NCBI GenBank assembly: GCA_031216445.1
Contig: CM062213.1
Location: 9,301,501 to 9,365,500 of the forward strand
Direction: 5' to 3'
DNA: 64,000 bases
From: Lateolabrax maculatus
Taxonomy: Eukaryota > Chordata > Actinopteri > Acropomatiformes > Lateolabracidae
Shown: positions 46,041 to 57,395 of the stretch, piece after piece
How positions within the stretch are numbered: the first letter of the stretch is position 1
Layout of the letters: every line of letters starts with the position of its first letter
The notes under the pieces: model-generated
What the model was told of the DNA's origin: nothing
What the model saw: the letters and a program-made list of their open reading frames with translations, nothing else
Databases searched by the model: none
Position numbers and translations under genes: made by a program

Positions 46041-48876
46041 TTAGTGAGGCAGCGTGGTGATCCTCATGCTTTGACTCGCAATGGGGTACGACACCATCGG
46101 GGTGGTGGCGTGACTCATGGTGATGCCAGGCAGAGGCTGCGTCATGGACACTGCAACTGGTGCAACAGATACAGCCACCGGTGCCATAGATACGGGCGGT
46201 GCCAACCCCTGGGCAATGGTCTGTGCGAGGGCGGCTGAGAGAGGGGTGATCTCAGGGTTGAGGTGGGGCGGAGGGGCTGTGGGTGGGGCGGCATTATTCG
46301 GGGGCGCTGCGGGGGCGCCGGTAGGAGCCACCAGGTCTTGCTGGGTGACAGGCCGAGGCTGCAGTCCAGCGCTGCTCAGGGTGGTGTGAGTCTGCGCGAT
46401 GCCATGATTGTAAGAGCTTACTGCGCCCACGGGGGGCGCCATGCTCTGCTCAGTGGGCGCAGGAGTGGAAGACAGCGTCATCACCTTGGCCTGGCTTCGG
46501 AACTGGGCGTTCTGCTCCAGAAGGACCTCATTTGTGGCAATTAGATTTGAAACCTGAGAAACACGAGACATGAATTAGACAAGAAACAATTTCTATGGAC
46601 TGTGCTCAAAAACAGTCCACTGCTTTATCATTTATCCAAAAAACAAGTTCTAGTAAAATTATATTTTTAAAACCACATTAAATACATTATAGCTACTTTA
46701 AGTTAAAAGTTCCTTGGATTTAAAACAGGTTGGATTTATATCTGCTTGTTTCGGGTCATAACTGTTCAAAAATAAATCCATCACAGAGGAAAAGATGCAA
46801 GTGCAAAATAAAGTGACGAGTTTCTGTGGTAAACTTCTGTGGTAGTTGATCCTGCTGAAGTCACAAACTCTGTGACTGCCATCTCTCCTACTACTACTAT
46901 AAACCTAAAATACATTTTTGCCAGTCCTAATAACCACTGATGGTCCATATTAAACTTTATATATTGTTATTAAATAAGTGGCTATGTATGCCATTTGTTA
47001 TGTATAGGTATTTAGTTCAAATACTATATGGTCAAAAAAATGAGATTAGGACCTAAATAAACAAACTAGGGCTGTAACTAAAAATTTGTTTTATTATCGA
47101 TTATTCTGAAAATTTTCTTCCTCAATCTATTATTTTGTCTACAAAATGTCCAAAAATAGTGAAAACTGTCACAAAACCCAACTCAGGTCTTCAAATTGCT
47201 TTTTTTCTCTGATTACCAGTCTCAAAGCAAAAATAAACTGTTGACCACCTGAAACCTTACTTTACCTGTGACTTGGCAGTGAGCTATATTACAATTCAAC
47301 TGAAGTCCATGTTACTAAAGTTGAATTTGCCTCGATATAATATAATATGGTCCTTTCACATGACACCAACATGTGAAAGGACCGTATTCACCAATTCAGT
47401 ACACGACGCGTCCAAAGTACATTTGACAATATAATGATACAACAGCCCTACAATAAATACTAACTTTGTTGAGCTTATAAAATAAAATTTTTAGTCATGA
47501 CTTTCTGAGACATTGTACTGCACTCCATTAGACTGTGGTTGTTATCTTGCACACCATTTGATCAGGTATTAGTTATTAAAAAGATAAATCATATTTCATA
47601 ATAAATACAAATGTTTAGATTTAACTTAAATACAAGTTCTATTCTTGCGGAAAAGGCTTACCAGTCCTATATAGTTTCATACAAGAATTTCTCAAAGATC
47701 AGAAAATGTATCTGTTTTTTTCCCATCTCTCATTCTAACCTGCTTCTTCAGCTCTTCCACTCTCTTCCTCAGCAGGCAGTTTTCTTCCTCCAGGAACCTG
47801 TACTCCAGAGGACGTGGTGGCAAGGTGGCTTGAACTCCCAGCTCGTAGTGCCCGCCACCACTCCCGTCAGCCAGGCGCAGCCCGTCCAACCTCCGCCTCT
47901 TGAACTGTAGAGCAGTGTGGTCCATGGACGCCTCCAGGGGCCCCGGATCAAACAGCCCACTTTCAAGCAGAGGGTCATACACTGAGCACGTGCTCCGGTC
48001 GTAACGTCTTTGCCCTGCAGAACTTATGGACAGACAACCGCTCATCCCACCTCCGCTTACTCCCCCAACTCCCGAGATACCCGGATCCCTGTAACCCCCC
48101 AGGTTGGGGCAGCCCATCCCCATTATATTACTCCCACCTCCACCTCCCACAAGCCCTTGCATTCCTCCACAGGCGCCCCCTACTCCGCCACCTATCCCCC
48201 CCACAGCATTCACCATCCCACTGGCGCCTGGCCCCACAACACCACCCACTCCGACCCTTGAAGGCTCATATTCATAGTCTTTTTTAACGTGGCGAAATTT
48301 ACATTTATTGCCCCTCTGACACTCTCCCTTCAGGAAGTCTCTGCAGATAGGGACCTCCCCACGGCTGTGGGGGAGATCCATGGGGGACAGGCCCAGCCGG
48401 GCTGCAACTTTCCCTCTCAGTCTGAGGGGCAGCTCTCCGGTCTTCTTGTAGTAGTCCTCATCCTCTTTAGATCCGTGGACAAAGCGGCAATTGGAGCGCA
48501 TGCACTCCTTATTCTGGTGGTCATGGCAGAAGATGAATTCGTTCTTCTGCACCCCCAGGTCCGGCACCTCATTGAAGTCTGGGTGTCTGAAGCGGCAGCG
48601 CTTCCCTCTCTTGCACACATTGCGGATGAAGTCCCTGCAGACCCCGTCCAGCGCCAGTCCCGCGCCTTGCCCCCCACCTCCGCCGTTCCCACAGCCGTTG
48701 CCGAGCGCACCTCCTCCCCCCATGCCCCCGGAGCCGTTGCCTCCAACGCTTCCTCCTGGACCCCCTCTGCCCTCCGCCGAGCCCCCGGCCAGACCAGAGC
48801 CCGGTCCTCCTTCTTCACCCTGACTACCAGCACTCCCACCGCCGCCTGACAGGTAGGAACCGTCCCGGTCAGGCAT
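46041..48876 (-). CDS. zc3h10: Zinc finger CCCH domain-containing protein 10
   Basis: Two coding exons, 47740-48876 and 46041-46553, give 549 residues. After a glycine-rich leader there are three CCCH zinc fingers (about residues 80-98, 117-134 and 178-196), the EFIFCHDHQNKEC and HGSKEDEDYYKKTGELP blocks, a glycine-rich insert, a leucine-zipper-like coiled coil crossing the intron, and an Ala/Pro-rich C-terminus ending TTLPH. This matches human ZC3H10 (434 residues), an RNA-binding regulator linked to microRNA processing and mitochondrial function. The extra length lies in the glycine-rich parts. I chose MPDRD as start by homology; an in-frame ATG 33 nt upstream (48907-48909) is possible. In human, ZC3H10 also neighbours ESYT1, so this synteny is old. 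Confidence 0.93.
46554..47739 (-). other. zc3h10: zc3h10 intron
   Basis: AT-rich intron of 1186 nt with GT-AG ends in minus-strand sense. It contains an inverted pair of TGACACCAACATGTG-like words near 47350-47390 and no gene that I recognise. Confidence 0.7.
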
Positions 48877-49260
48877 GGCGCTCGGCCCGGCGCGAGGAGA
48901 AAACCGCACTCATGTGTATGAGCGGGGGCTGCCTTGACCTGCCAAACATTCACATACACAGGTAAACATGTCATGATTTTTTACCCCTTACAGTACTGCA
49001 ATCTAACGATCTGCAAGACAAAAAAAAAAAACATACACCCATGTTGAGATTTTAGCGGAGTACAGGAGAATAAGGATATGACAACACCTGGTAAACAACA
49101 AGTAGCTCTGCTGGTGTTGTTGTCACTGGAGGACGGTGGCAGCAGCCAGCGCTTTGGTAAATTAACAACAACAAAAAAACAATAACTGGATTCACATTAT
49201 GCAAAAAAAACAGTTGAAAGCACAGGTCAGCTGTCGGTAAATAAAGCTCACTCACATACC
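48877..49260 (-). other. zc3h10: zc3h10 5' UTR and 5' intron
   Basis: In minus-strand sense a CAG acceptor precedes 48938 and a CTCAG|GTATGT donor ends an upstream exon at 49260. The first exon is therefore probably non-coding and lies above 49260. No cDNA support. Confidence 0.5.
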
Positions 49261-50016
49261 TGAGTAAGTAATCCTAAAATGGTGCCACCGTCGGGCCAGC
49301 GCATTAGCTGGCGATCACTATCTGGCCAAATGGCGAAGCGCTAACGTTGTCTTACCAAACAGAAAAACCAGAAGCAGGGTCCGGAGAACAGACGAGGAAC
49401 TCCCACGCAGAGGCGCCCTGGCTCCGGTACCGCCGAGACTCAACGCACACGGCCGCTCGGCTCCACAACCGCCATTATTTTTCTGGGCGACTCGTCGAGG
49501 CCGCGGTGCTGCTGTTTACCACATTTTCTTCTTCAGCCGAATCTTTCATCACCGCCGAAGAAGAAGACGGCGCTCTTCCTCTGCGTTTCCTCGCAGCCGG
49601 CGCTCCCCTGCCCCCTGGCGGTGATGGCGGCGAACTGCACCGAAGTGTGAGTTCACTTTTTTGTTTGCTCTTTTTTTTTTTTTTTTTCCGCCGGGAGTTA
49701 AGTAGAGCCACGGGAGGTGTTGCGTTCAGCACGGTGCACTTTCACCGCCACGTTTTGCGCGTGGTGAAGGCGCATTAAAAGCAGGCGTAGCATCCCGAGC
49801 CTCGGAGCTGTCACCTTGGGTAAGTAAACGATTCAGTGTGTCAGGAAGGAGTCGCGTTGTAGGGCCTGCGGAGTGCTGACGTGTGGACTCCAGCAGATAG
49901 CTTTTTTTTTTGCAGGCTGCGTGTGAAGATGAGCTGTCAGAGTGCACGGTGGCTGCACCTGCAGATAACTTCTTTGTTTGACAGTTGTGTCTTGAGTCCT
50001 GCGCCCCGGGCCCAGC
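49261..50016. promoter_or_regulatory. CpG-rich shared promoter between zc3h10 and the J-protein gene
   Basis: The genes point away from each other across about 750 nt of CpG-rich sequence, an arrangement typical of bidirectional housekeeping promoters. A T-rich run lies at about 49670-49687. The 5' UTR of the J-protein gene probably starts in the right half. Confidence 0.6.
49877..49884 (+). promoter_or_regulatory. UPR-element-like TGACGTGT upstream of the J-protein gene
   Basis: TGACGTG followed by T is one base off the UPRE consensus TGACGTGG/A used by XBP1 and ATF6. It lies 140 nt before the start codon of an ER-type J protein. Motif evidence only. Confidence 0.3.
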
Positions 50017-50990
50017 ATGGCCGTGCAAGGTGTTTCCCACTGGATGCAAGCCTGCGTGGTCCTGCAGCTCTGCTTGTCTGAAGCCCTGCCTGCCGCCTCG
50101 GAGAGAAGGAGAAATTACTATGATACCCTCAATGTTGAGCCGACAGCAACGGACAGCCAGATAAAGAAGGCTTTCCGCAAACTGGCCGTAAAATACCACC
50201 CCGATAAGAACAAGAGCGCCGATGCAGAGAGGACTTTCAGAGAGATTGCTGAAGGTAAAACATGCCCACAACAACCTTCTCATGGTGTGATCTATGCTGT
50301 ATGTGTAGTGTGCACAAGTGAAACTGGTTTGATCACTTTCAAAACAGATGATTTCTTTGTTCTCTTAATAGGTAGGCTTTTTTTCTTTTAGGTAGACCCA
50401 GCAAATACTGATGCAGCCTAATCCAACAGCCCTGCAATAAATCCTACCTTCAAGAGGTGTTTCAAATATTATGTCTGGAAGATATATATAAAAAAAGCAG
50501 TATACAGTAATGAAATACAGTTTTGCACAGCACCACAAACTACAGCCCCCTTCATGAAGTTAGGTTTTATTGCAGGACTGCAATACTTTTAGTTAGGTGC
50601 GCTTAATAAACTTGCACCCGTGTGTACCTTCACTGCTGTACAACGCTGTGAAGTTTAACTCTGTTTCCTCCCCTAGCGTACACGGTGCTCTCCAACAAGG
50701 AGAGGAGGAGGCTGTACGACAGCGTGGGCGACGAGGCTTTCCTTGAAGATGAGGCCTCTGCTGACCCTGAGGACGAACACGAGTCAAACTTTTTCCACCA
50801 CCACAGTTTTGCAGACCTCTTCCATGACTTCGATGATAGTCCGTTTATGGAGGAGCCGAACTTCCACTGGAGCTTCCAACATGATAGGGAGGATGAGGAC
50901 GGTTCATATGAATATTACAGTTTTGAAGATCCTGGCTTCAGCTTCTATTTTGTCGATGGGGATGAAAGTGAAGAAGAGCACCACTACTAG
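50017..50990 (+). CDS. ER-type DnaJ protein, DNAJB9 (ERdj4)-like
   Basis: Exons 50017-50254 and 50677-50990 give 183 residues. A hydrophobic N-terminal stretch that could be a signal peptide precedes a J domain with the HPD motif at 50197-50205. The domain ends in AYTVLSNKERRRLYD. The rest is a short acidic and aromatic region ending EEHHY, with no glycine/phenylalanine repeat and no cysteine-rich or long C-terminal domain. Size and layout resemble DNAJB9, an ER-lumenal J protein that stimulates BiP ATPase. It is clearly diverged and lacks a KDEL-type ending, so it could be a fish paralogue with a changed role. The upstream ATG at 49929 is out of frame. Confidence 0.82.
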
Positions 50991-51056
50991 ATATCTGGCA
51001 TCTTTGTCCTGTATCCTGTATGATTGTTATGCTTTAATGTATATTCCATTATTGAT

Positions 51057-51062
51057 AATAAA
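51057..51062 (+). promoter_or_regulatory. Polyadenylation signal of the J-protein gene
   Basis: AATAAA lies 67 nt after the stop, giving a short 3' UTR. A GT-rich stretch at about 51090-51108 could serve as the downstream element. The region to 51300 has no further gene that I recognise. Confidence 0.75.
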
Positions 51063-51309
51063 GGCCCCCTACGAAACTGTAACCTCAGTATCTGTGTCTT
51101 GCATTCGGTATGTAGAAATTCAGCTAGATGGACCCTTAGGTGGCTGTTTGTATTCTGTTCAGTGGTTGTTTACAGGTTTGTGAGGGGGAACTGTTGGGGG
51201 AACTGATTGGACCGTTACGCCACTGTTCCTGTGTGGGTGTGTCGAAGGTTCTGAGTTACTGACTAACACACCAGTTACTTATCTTTTTCTCTGTGCCAGC
51301 ACTTTAGAT

Positions 51310-51535
51310 TTGGCACTGTTTTACTCCCTTTCTCACAGGACCAGTGTGCTCTTTGACCCAGAGGATATCCTGTGCATACTCAGCAGTTGGAGCGTGAGCG
51401 CTCTAAAAAACCAACATAGGACACACGATCTTTACAGCTTTATGCACTTTTATCGGGATAATAGGAGATTCAAGCATTCTGCAAAGCAGATAAAAGACAG
51501 ACTGGAAACATTATCTTTCAAGCTTGACAATGATG
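51310..51535 (+). CDS. Open exon resembling a Myb/SANT-like domain, upstream of the sorting nexin
   Basis: The frame from 51310 has a CACAG acceptor-like site at 51336-51340 and a strong GTAAGT donor at 51536. The encoded helices show the pattern E..L..W, then RRFKHSAKQIKDRLETL, like the third helix of Myb/SANT-like (trihelix) domains. It ends in phase 1, but the next SNX exon at 51716 must be read in phase 0. It therefore joins SNX only if a downstream AG (after 51719, GAAG|AG) or an unseen exon is used. It could be a 5' exon of SNX, a separate gene or a transposase-related relic. Confidence 0.35.
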
Positions 51536-51715
51536 GTAAGTATTCCTGAAAATGTTCCTTCTTACAACCTCTGAGTATCATGTGACAGCTTTCTACTCCA
51601 TGCAGACAGTGTGGGTTAAGTGAAGTGTTTCGTTCCCTTTAAATGTCGGTTTCGTACTAATGTGAATCTATTCACAGCTATTGTATTGATAATACTGCTA
51701 ACCGCATTTTTACAG

Positions 51716-54700
51716 GAAGAGGTACAAGAAGTTACATCCACTCTCAGTGTCAATAGTGGTAACATCAAGGTTACAGAGGTGTTGAAAGACGGGGACACAC
51801 TTACCTTCTTAATTGTATCTCAAAAGGTGAGAAAATGATTAATCTATTTGTTATTTGCTACAAGCATTGCTACCATTAGATTTAGATTAATTATGATATT
51901 GTAAAAAAAAAAAAAAAAACACAGTTCGGATCAAGTGTTGTCTCTCTTGTCTGTGCCAGCTGTCTGGGACAGGGGAGTACCATGTGGACCGGACCTATGA
52001 TGATTTTGAATGGCTGCAGCAGCACTTGTTCTCTCAGGAGGATGTGCCCGGGATACAGGGAGTGATAGTCAGTACTTTATTTCACCTGCACTCAAACCCT
52101 TATTGCACTTACTGACACATGCACACTCTTTTGACAATAACAGGTCAAGAAGATCAGTACTGGAATGTGTTGGTTGCTCAGTCTTTGAAGGGACAAAACC
52201 AAAATGTGGATTCTGTGGAACTGTTGACAACTTCCTTTTGGGAGTGTATATTATGCTTTATGTTATCTCTTTTTTTTCTAACTGCCTACTGTAGCTTCAC
52301 CAATGCTGAATTGGGTGTGTTCAGAATATGAGCTGAACTGCAGACTTTAATAACTACAAGTGATAACATGAAATGATATGTTCTTATAACACAGTGCTTT
52401 TGTAACTGAGAAAATCACCAACCAAAATGTTTTACACTGACTTAACCACTGTCTAGAAAATGTGTGTTTCTTTTCTTTTTCTTTTTGGCTCCCTCTTTTC
52501 CTTTCTTTACAGCCTACTTTTTTTGTAATCAGGATGCTACTTTTAGTGCTGCCATTCCACCAGCTGCATGAGTAGTATAGAAAATTAGGTAGAAGCTTTG
52601 TGGTCTGAATGGATCTTTTTTTTTTTTTTTTTCAAGAGAATGCAACAGTTGATATCAGGAAGTGTTTTTACTACTCCCTAGTATGACAGTGTGTGAAGCG
52701 GTGTTGTTTGTGCTGTATTACACAAGGACATGCTATGTGTAATAGCTGATTCAGGGCATGATGTGTACATTCTGTAAATCCAACCTTGTTTAGGGGCCTT
52801 TCCCAAGCTAAGCACCTAATGAAAGAAGGTTTTGTTTTTGGACAAAAATCTTACTTCGGAGAAAAATAATAAACTCTCTTTTTTTCTTCAAGTTTCCTCC
52901 TCTTCCTGCAAAGGCTCAGGTGAATGCATCTGCCAAAGTTATGAAACAGCTTGGTGGGTACATCCAATTACCACCTCCATAATAAAATACAAGATTTCAA
53001 AGTAAAGTTAACCAAGTATTTTTTCCATTTCAGTGACTATTCTTTTGTACAGCATGACTGTGAATGAAATGTTGATGGTTTTCCTTCAGGTTTCCTTGGT
53101 TTAGGAGAGTGGCAACCGTACTGTAAAGCACTGGAAACCTTCCTGCGGCGGGTTGCTGCACACAGCATACTCAGCAAAAATAAAGCTGTGGAGATCTTCC
53201 TGACTAGCTCAGATGTAAGTTGACACAAATAAACAGCTTTTTACTTGTTTACTTGTTTTTTACGATTAACCCCAGTAAAAAGAAATAATTTTATGTGACA
53301 GAAGGGTGCAACATGATACATTTTTACAAGAGAGACAGATAATAAATGGTTAAACTTTCACTGACATTGTTTCAGAAGAGAAAATGATAGAGATTCATGT
53401 GACAAATATGATACCCTCCAAATATATAGAGGACTGAAGTCCAATGGCTGCACCTGCACTCTCTCAGCAAGTTTCTGCCTGTGGCCTCTTACCATAACTA
53501 ATGGTTTATTGTCAAGCTGTGAGTTGCACACCAGGAAGTCGCCCTGTGAATACCCAACATACAGTAGTGGTAGTTACAAACTAACTGTCTAACAATATAC
53601 TTAGATAGTAATATATTTACCATAGTTAAAATTTCTCTATTGTAACACATCTTTACAACCCCGCCTAAACATAACATTTGACAAGTCACATGATGTTTGA
53701 GTCAAAGAAACAACTGTTTCCATAAAAAAAATTGCTTTACAGGGAATGTTCCTGTTGTCACACTGTAGCCTTTATCAGGGGAGTGTTATTCAGTTGCTGC
53801 ATGTGGCACATACAAGATATCGGTTTCACACAGTTTAGAGGAGAAACAGGATGATGTAACAATAGAAAGAGTAAATCATACAATTAAAAGTGTCTCTTTA
53901 CAGAACAATACATTATTTCAACTTTATATCGTACATGTATTATAAACACAGGTATGCATGCATGCATGTATGTATGCAGGTACACACACTACCTGTGAGT
54001 TTATTATCAGAGTTTGTGTAAAGGATTTTTTTTCAAGTCCTGATGATGATACAGTCAGTTCTGTCTTGTCTGACTCATCGAGCCTGGAATGCAGTAGATT
54101 GAGCAGAAGCAGTTTTTTCTGTTGGCATCGGCTGAAAAACATCTATGGAGGATCCAAGAATGTGTGTGTTCATTCTGAAACTTATGTACCCAATAACCGT
54201 TTTCCAATGCTGAGACAATATTCATTCGGTACAAAAGATCATTGAGTTTAACTTTTTGTCAGTAAAGTATAATGTATCTCTCTTATAAAAAATGTTCAAG
54301 CTTATTTGTGTCTTTGTGTGTAGCCTCCAGGCAGACAGAGAGTAAAGAAAAACATTTTCAACAGGCTGAGTCAAGCTGTGGGAGAGATGAGGAAAGAAGG
54401 CCATAAGGTACACAAGTGGGACTCAAACAGACAGAAGTTACATCCTCTACACCTGTATGTCTGGTTTCATTGCCATAATGTCTGTGTCTGCAGGATGTGG
54501 ATGAGTTCTTTCAAACTGAGCGTGATCATAACCTTGTCCTAACTGGCTATACCAAGACTGCAACTGAGGTGAAGGCAGTAAGCTGTTTGTTTTTGGTCTG
54601 TGTTTGTTTGTCCTCCACCTTTTTTTTTGTTCTCTCACACAACCAGACACACTGTTCTGGTTGATTTTTGAACTTACAAGCGTTTGTCTTTCTTGCAGAG

Positions 54701-56102
54701 ATTCCTGGATGTGGTGCTAACTGAGCAAAGTAAGAAAAAAGTGCTGCTTTTCATTCTATAGTTTGGGGGGACAGACGAGCAGTGCTCATCAGTTGGTGTT
54801 GTTTGGGATTGATGTAGTGTACTAGTGTTTATCCCAAGTCTGTGGGTTCTGTGTTCTATTTGTTTACAGAAATAGCAGTGGCCTGTGGGCACTTCTCAAC
54901 TGCTCTACATCTCTGTGTGGAACCAGGGGAGGATCCCGACAAACAAGCTTTCTCTAAGTGAGACACTAATGGTATTGGTGCCTGTGCCAATATCACATGT
55001 ACTTAAAGTTAATGCCTCTGAACATTGCATACAAGTTACAGTAAATTAGTATGATTTAAAAAAAACTTTCTTCTCACAGGGCTTGTGTGAAATTATCAGA
55101 AGTCTTTGATTCTATGAAGGTATATTGTTTGTCCTTTTTAATATAAATAGATTTACATCACAATGCACAATTGCTTTACCAAATAATCTGCACATCATGT
55201 GCTTGTGTTTGGACAGAAAAATATGGCGAGTGTTGCTGAGAACAACGTGAGCACTCTTGGGCTAGGCCTGGACCTGGAGTCACGCTACCAGGAGGCAGAA
55301 AAGGTGTGTTTTCTAGTTCTAAAGTCATTTTATGTTCGTCTTATGTGACATATGTTGTCTTTCCATCTACCTTGAATCCTGCCCTTATATTGAAATATGA
55401 CATGTCACACTGAGACCTCTGACTAATATTCCTGTGTGTGACATGATTATTATGTCCAATGCAGGAAATGCTCTTCAGGAGAACCTGTAAACTAGTGGAG
55501 TTAGAGACTGCTAGAAGGAACGCAGAGAAGGCTAAACCAGTGAAGAAGGCTGCTGTGAGTCTCGTGCCCATGCATAACAAGAACACACTGCTAGATCAGA
55601 TGTATGTGCTTCCTTCTGACCAGCAGGTGTCAGTAACGTTCTTCTGAAATGATTCACTGGTAGATGACAGACCACTAAATGATAAGAGGACATTAGATGC
55701 AAGTATAATCTGTATATTCACTATGATGAGGACCAGCTATGTAATGATGATGACATGTTCTCTATATTCGTCAGATGGAGGATGTCAAGAAAGCAGCAGA
55801 GATAGAGTTTGATCACATTGCTGGAGTGGCTAAACAGGAGGTAAAACATCACATTTAAAACTGGATTCTCTTTCTCCACATGGCTTACCCAGCTCAAGTG
55901 TATTGTGTAACGTCCTGTTTGTTGACATATATGTATCAACATGCATGTGATGTGTTTCTCCCAGATTGCACGGTTCCATAGCGTGCGTGTGGAGATGTTG
56001 CGGCAGGCTCTGGTTCAGTGGTGTGAAAAGCAGCTTCTTACAGCCAAAGAAAATGCTGACCAGTTCAACCAGCACCTGCAAACCTTTAGAGGGATGGCCT
56101 AG
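51716..56102 (+). CDS. Divergent PX-BAR sorting nexin, SNX5/SNX6/SNX32-like (N-terminus unresolved)
   Basis: Exons 51716-51826, 51960-52067, 52893-52953, 53090-53214, 54324-54407, 54494-54568, 54699-54729, 54870-54957, 55080-55119, 55217-55303, 55465-55554, 55775-55840 and 55965-56102 give 367 in-frame residues to the stop at 56100-56102. The first part is a PX domain (YDDFEWL and FPPLPAKAQ). The second is a BAR domain with KDVDEFFQTER and LFRRT...LVELETA patterns as in SNX5/SNX6, which form endosomal tubule coats with SNX1/SNX2. The extra helical insertion in the SNX5/6/32 PX domain appears about 20 residues shorter here. The start codon is not settled. Introns 52068-52892 and 53215-54323 hold no gene that I recognise. 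Confidence 0.8.
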
Positions 56103-56355
56103 TGACCCCACTGGCACCCAGTTAATGAAGCATCATCAGTATGACTAAACATAGCATGGGGTAACCCAAACATGTCCTTCACCCTGTTGTGCTGTAGTCT
56201 GGTGCTGTATTGGATTCAGTTAGATCCAAAGACATGTTAGTAAAAGAAAAAGGGAAACCTTCCTGATAAAAAAACAAAAAACAAAACAGCATCCCTATAA
56301 TTTGTATACATACACATTCTTTCCCTCAGTCTCTTGTCAATCACACACTCTTACA

Positions 56356-56361
56356 AATAAA
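56356..56361 (+). promoter_or_regulatory. Polyadenylation signal of the sorting nexin gene
   Basis: AATAAA 254 nt after the stop. A TGTGTGTGTGTCTGTG stretch about 60 nt later fits a downstream element. Confidence 0.65.
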
Positions 56362-57307
56362 GCCCCTGTAGAAATGAGGGCTTTGATTTCACAGTAGTGG
56401 AGTTGTCGTTTGGTAAGGCCATTGTGTGTGTGTCTGTGTTCTATACTACACTTGTACATTTGTGCTGAGAGCGAATTGTGCTGCTCTCTAGCCACTACAT
56501 CAGCTGGGGTCACACAAAATAAAGTGTGATGAATTGATTCCCAAAGTACCTGCTCGCCTTTGTGTGTGTTTCTTACTCCTGGATCATTAATCAGTTGGTT
56601 TGACTGCTCCTGCAAGGACATGGCAGCAAGGACACTCTGTGCTGGCTTTTTGTTTTGCTTTCTGAAACTATTCTGTCTTTGTGAATAACCGTTAATGATC
56701 TCTCTTAAAATCACTGTAGTTTCCATATGATTGTATAGTACTTGTAGTGAGGTCTGGTATAAAGCTATGACACACAAAATGTCCGCACATAGGCACAATG
56801 TCATCCTCCCCTTCTCTGTCTGCCGTGCACTGTAGGTCCATATCTCAGCACTGCTGTACGCTTCATCTCATCTGTTCCGGCCTGTAATTTCTCCGTTGGG
56901 TGAATAAGGAGGAGTGGTTCCCATTTGAGGGAATGAGTCAGAGAGAGATAGATGGCTGGTCTCATAAGAAGAAGAGAGGGTGGAGAAGAGGTTTGGCTCA
57001 TTTGACAATGAAGGAGTAGATAAAGGGCAATCATGCCATGGAGTGCCAAGAGTCTGTTTTCAATCCACCCAAGCAGAATATTTGGTAAAGTCTTGGTTAG
57101 AATGAAAGGCTGCCTACTCTTGGCATTGACGCATGTTGTCCTCCCCTTGGGATACATATTTCCCTGATGGTCTTGTAATCTGATACCGTTTCTATATCTG
57201 TATCTTACTCCCTCATAACTACCACTTCTCCTCAGCCTCAGATAAAATCCCACAATGCTCACAAACAACAAATACATGTATTTTATTTTACAATCTATAG
57301 AGAATGT
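56362..57307. other. Intergenic, no gene seen
   Basis: The open frames here (for example minus 56337-56804 and 56801-57310) have no recognisable domain, no splice support and no conserved composition. I treat them as chance. Confidence 0.6.
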
Positions 57308-57395
57308 CAAAGTAATCCATCCAACAGTTGTTGAGATATTTCAGGACCAAAGTGGTGGACTGACAGACCAACAGACAGACGGACATTACCACCCC
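57308..57395. repeat. Dispersed teleost repeat fragment
   Basis: Contains AATCCATCCAACAGTTGTTG, GAGATATTTCAGGACCAAAG and a string of GACAGACC-type units. This motif order is familiar from many fish genomes. The exact family is not assigned. Confidence 0.6.

Noticed and set aside
46717..47600. Possible extra exon in the zc3h10 intron
   Set aside because: No open frame of useful length, and the flanking exons join correctly without it.
48289..48849. Long plus-strand open frames opposite zc3h10 (also 46117-46389 and 46263-46544)
   Set aside because: They are antisense shadows of GC-rich, codon-biased zc3h10 exons and show no domain of their own.
52010..52331. Open frames overlapping SNX exon 51960-52067 and its intron
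   Set aside because: Out of frame with the PX domain and without homology.
55465..55647. Read-through of SNX exon 55465-55554 into the next intron to a stop at 55645
   Set aside because: The GTGAGT donor at 55555 is strong and the downstream exons continue the BAR domain, so the read-through is probably not the main product.
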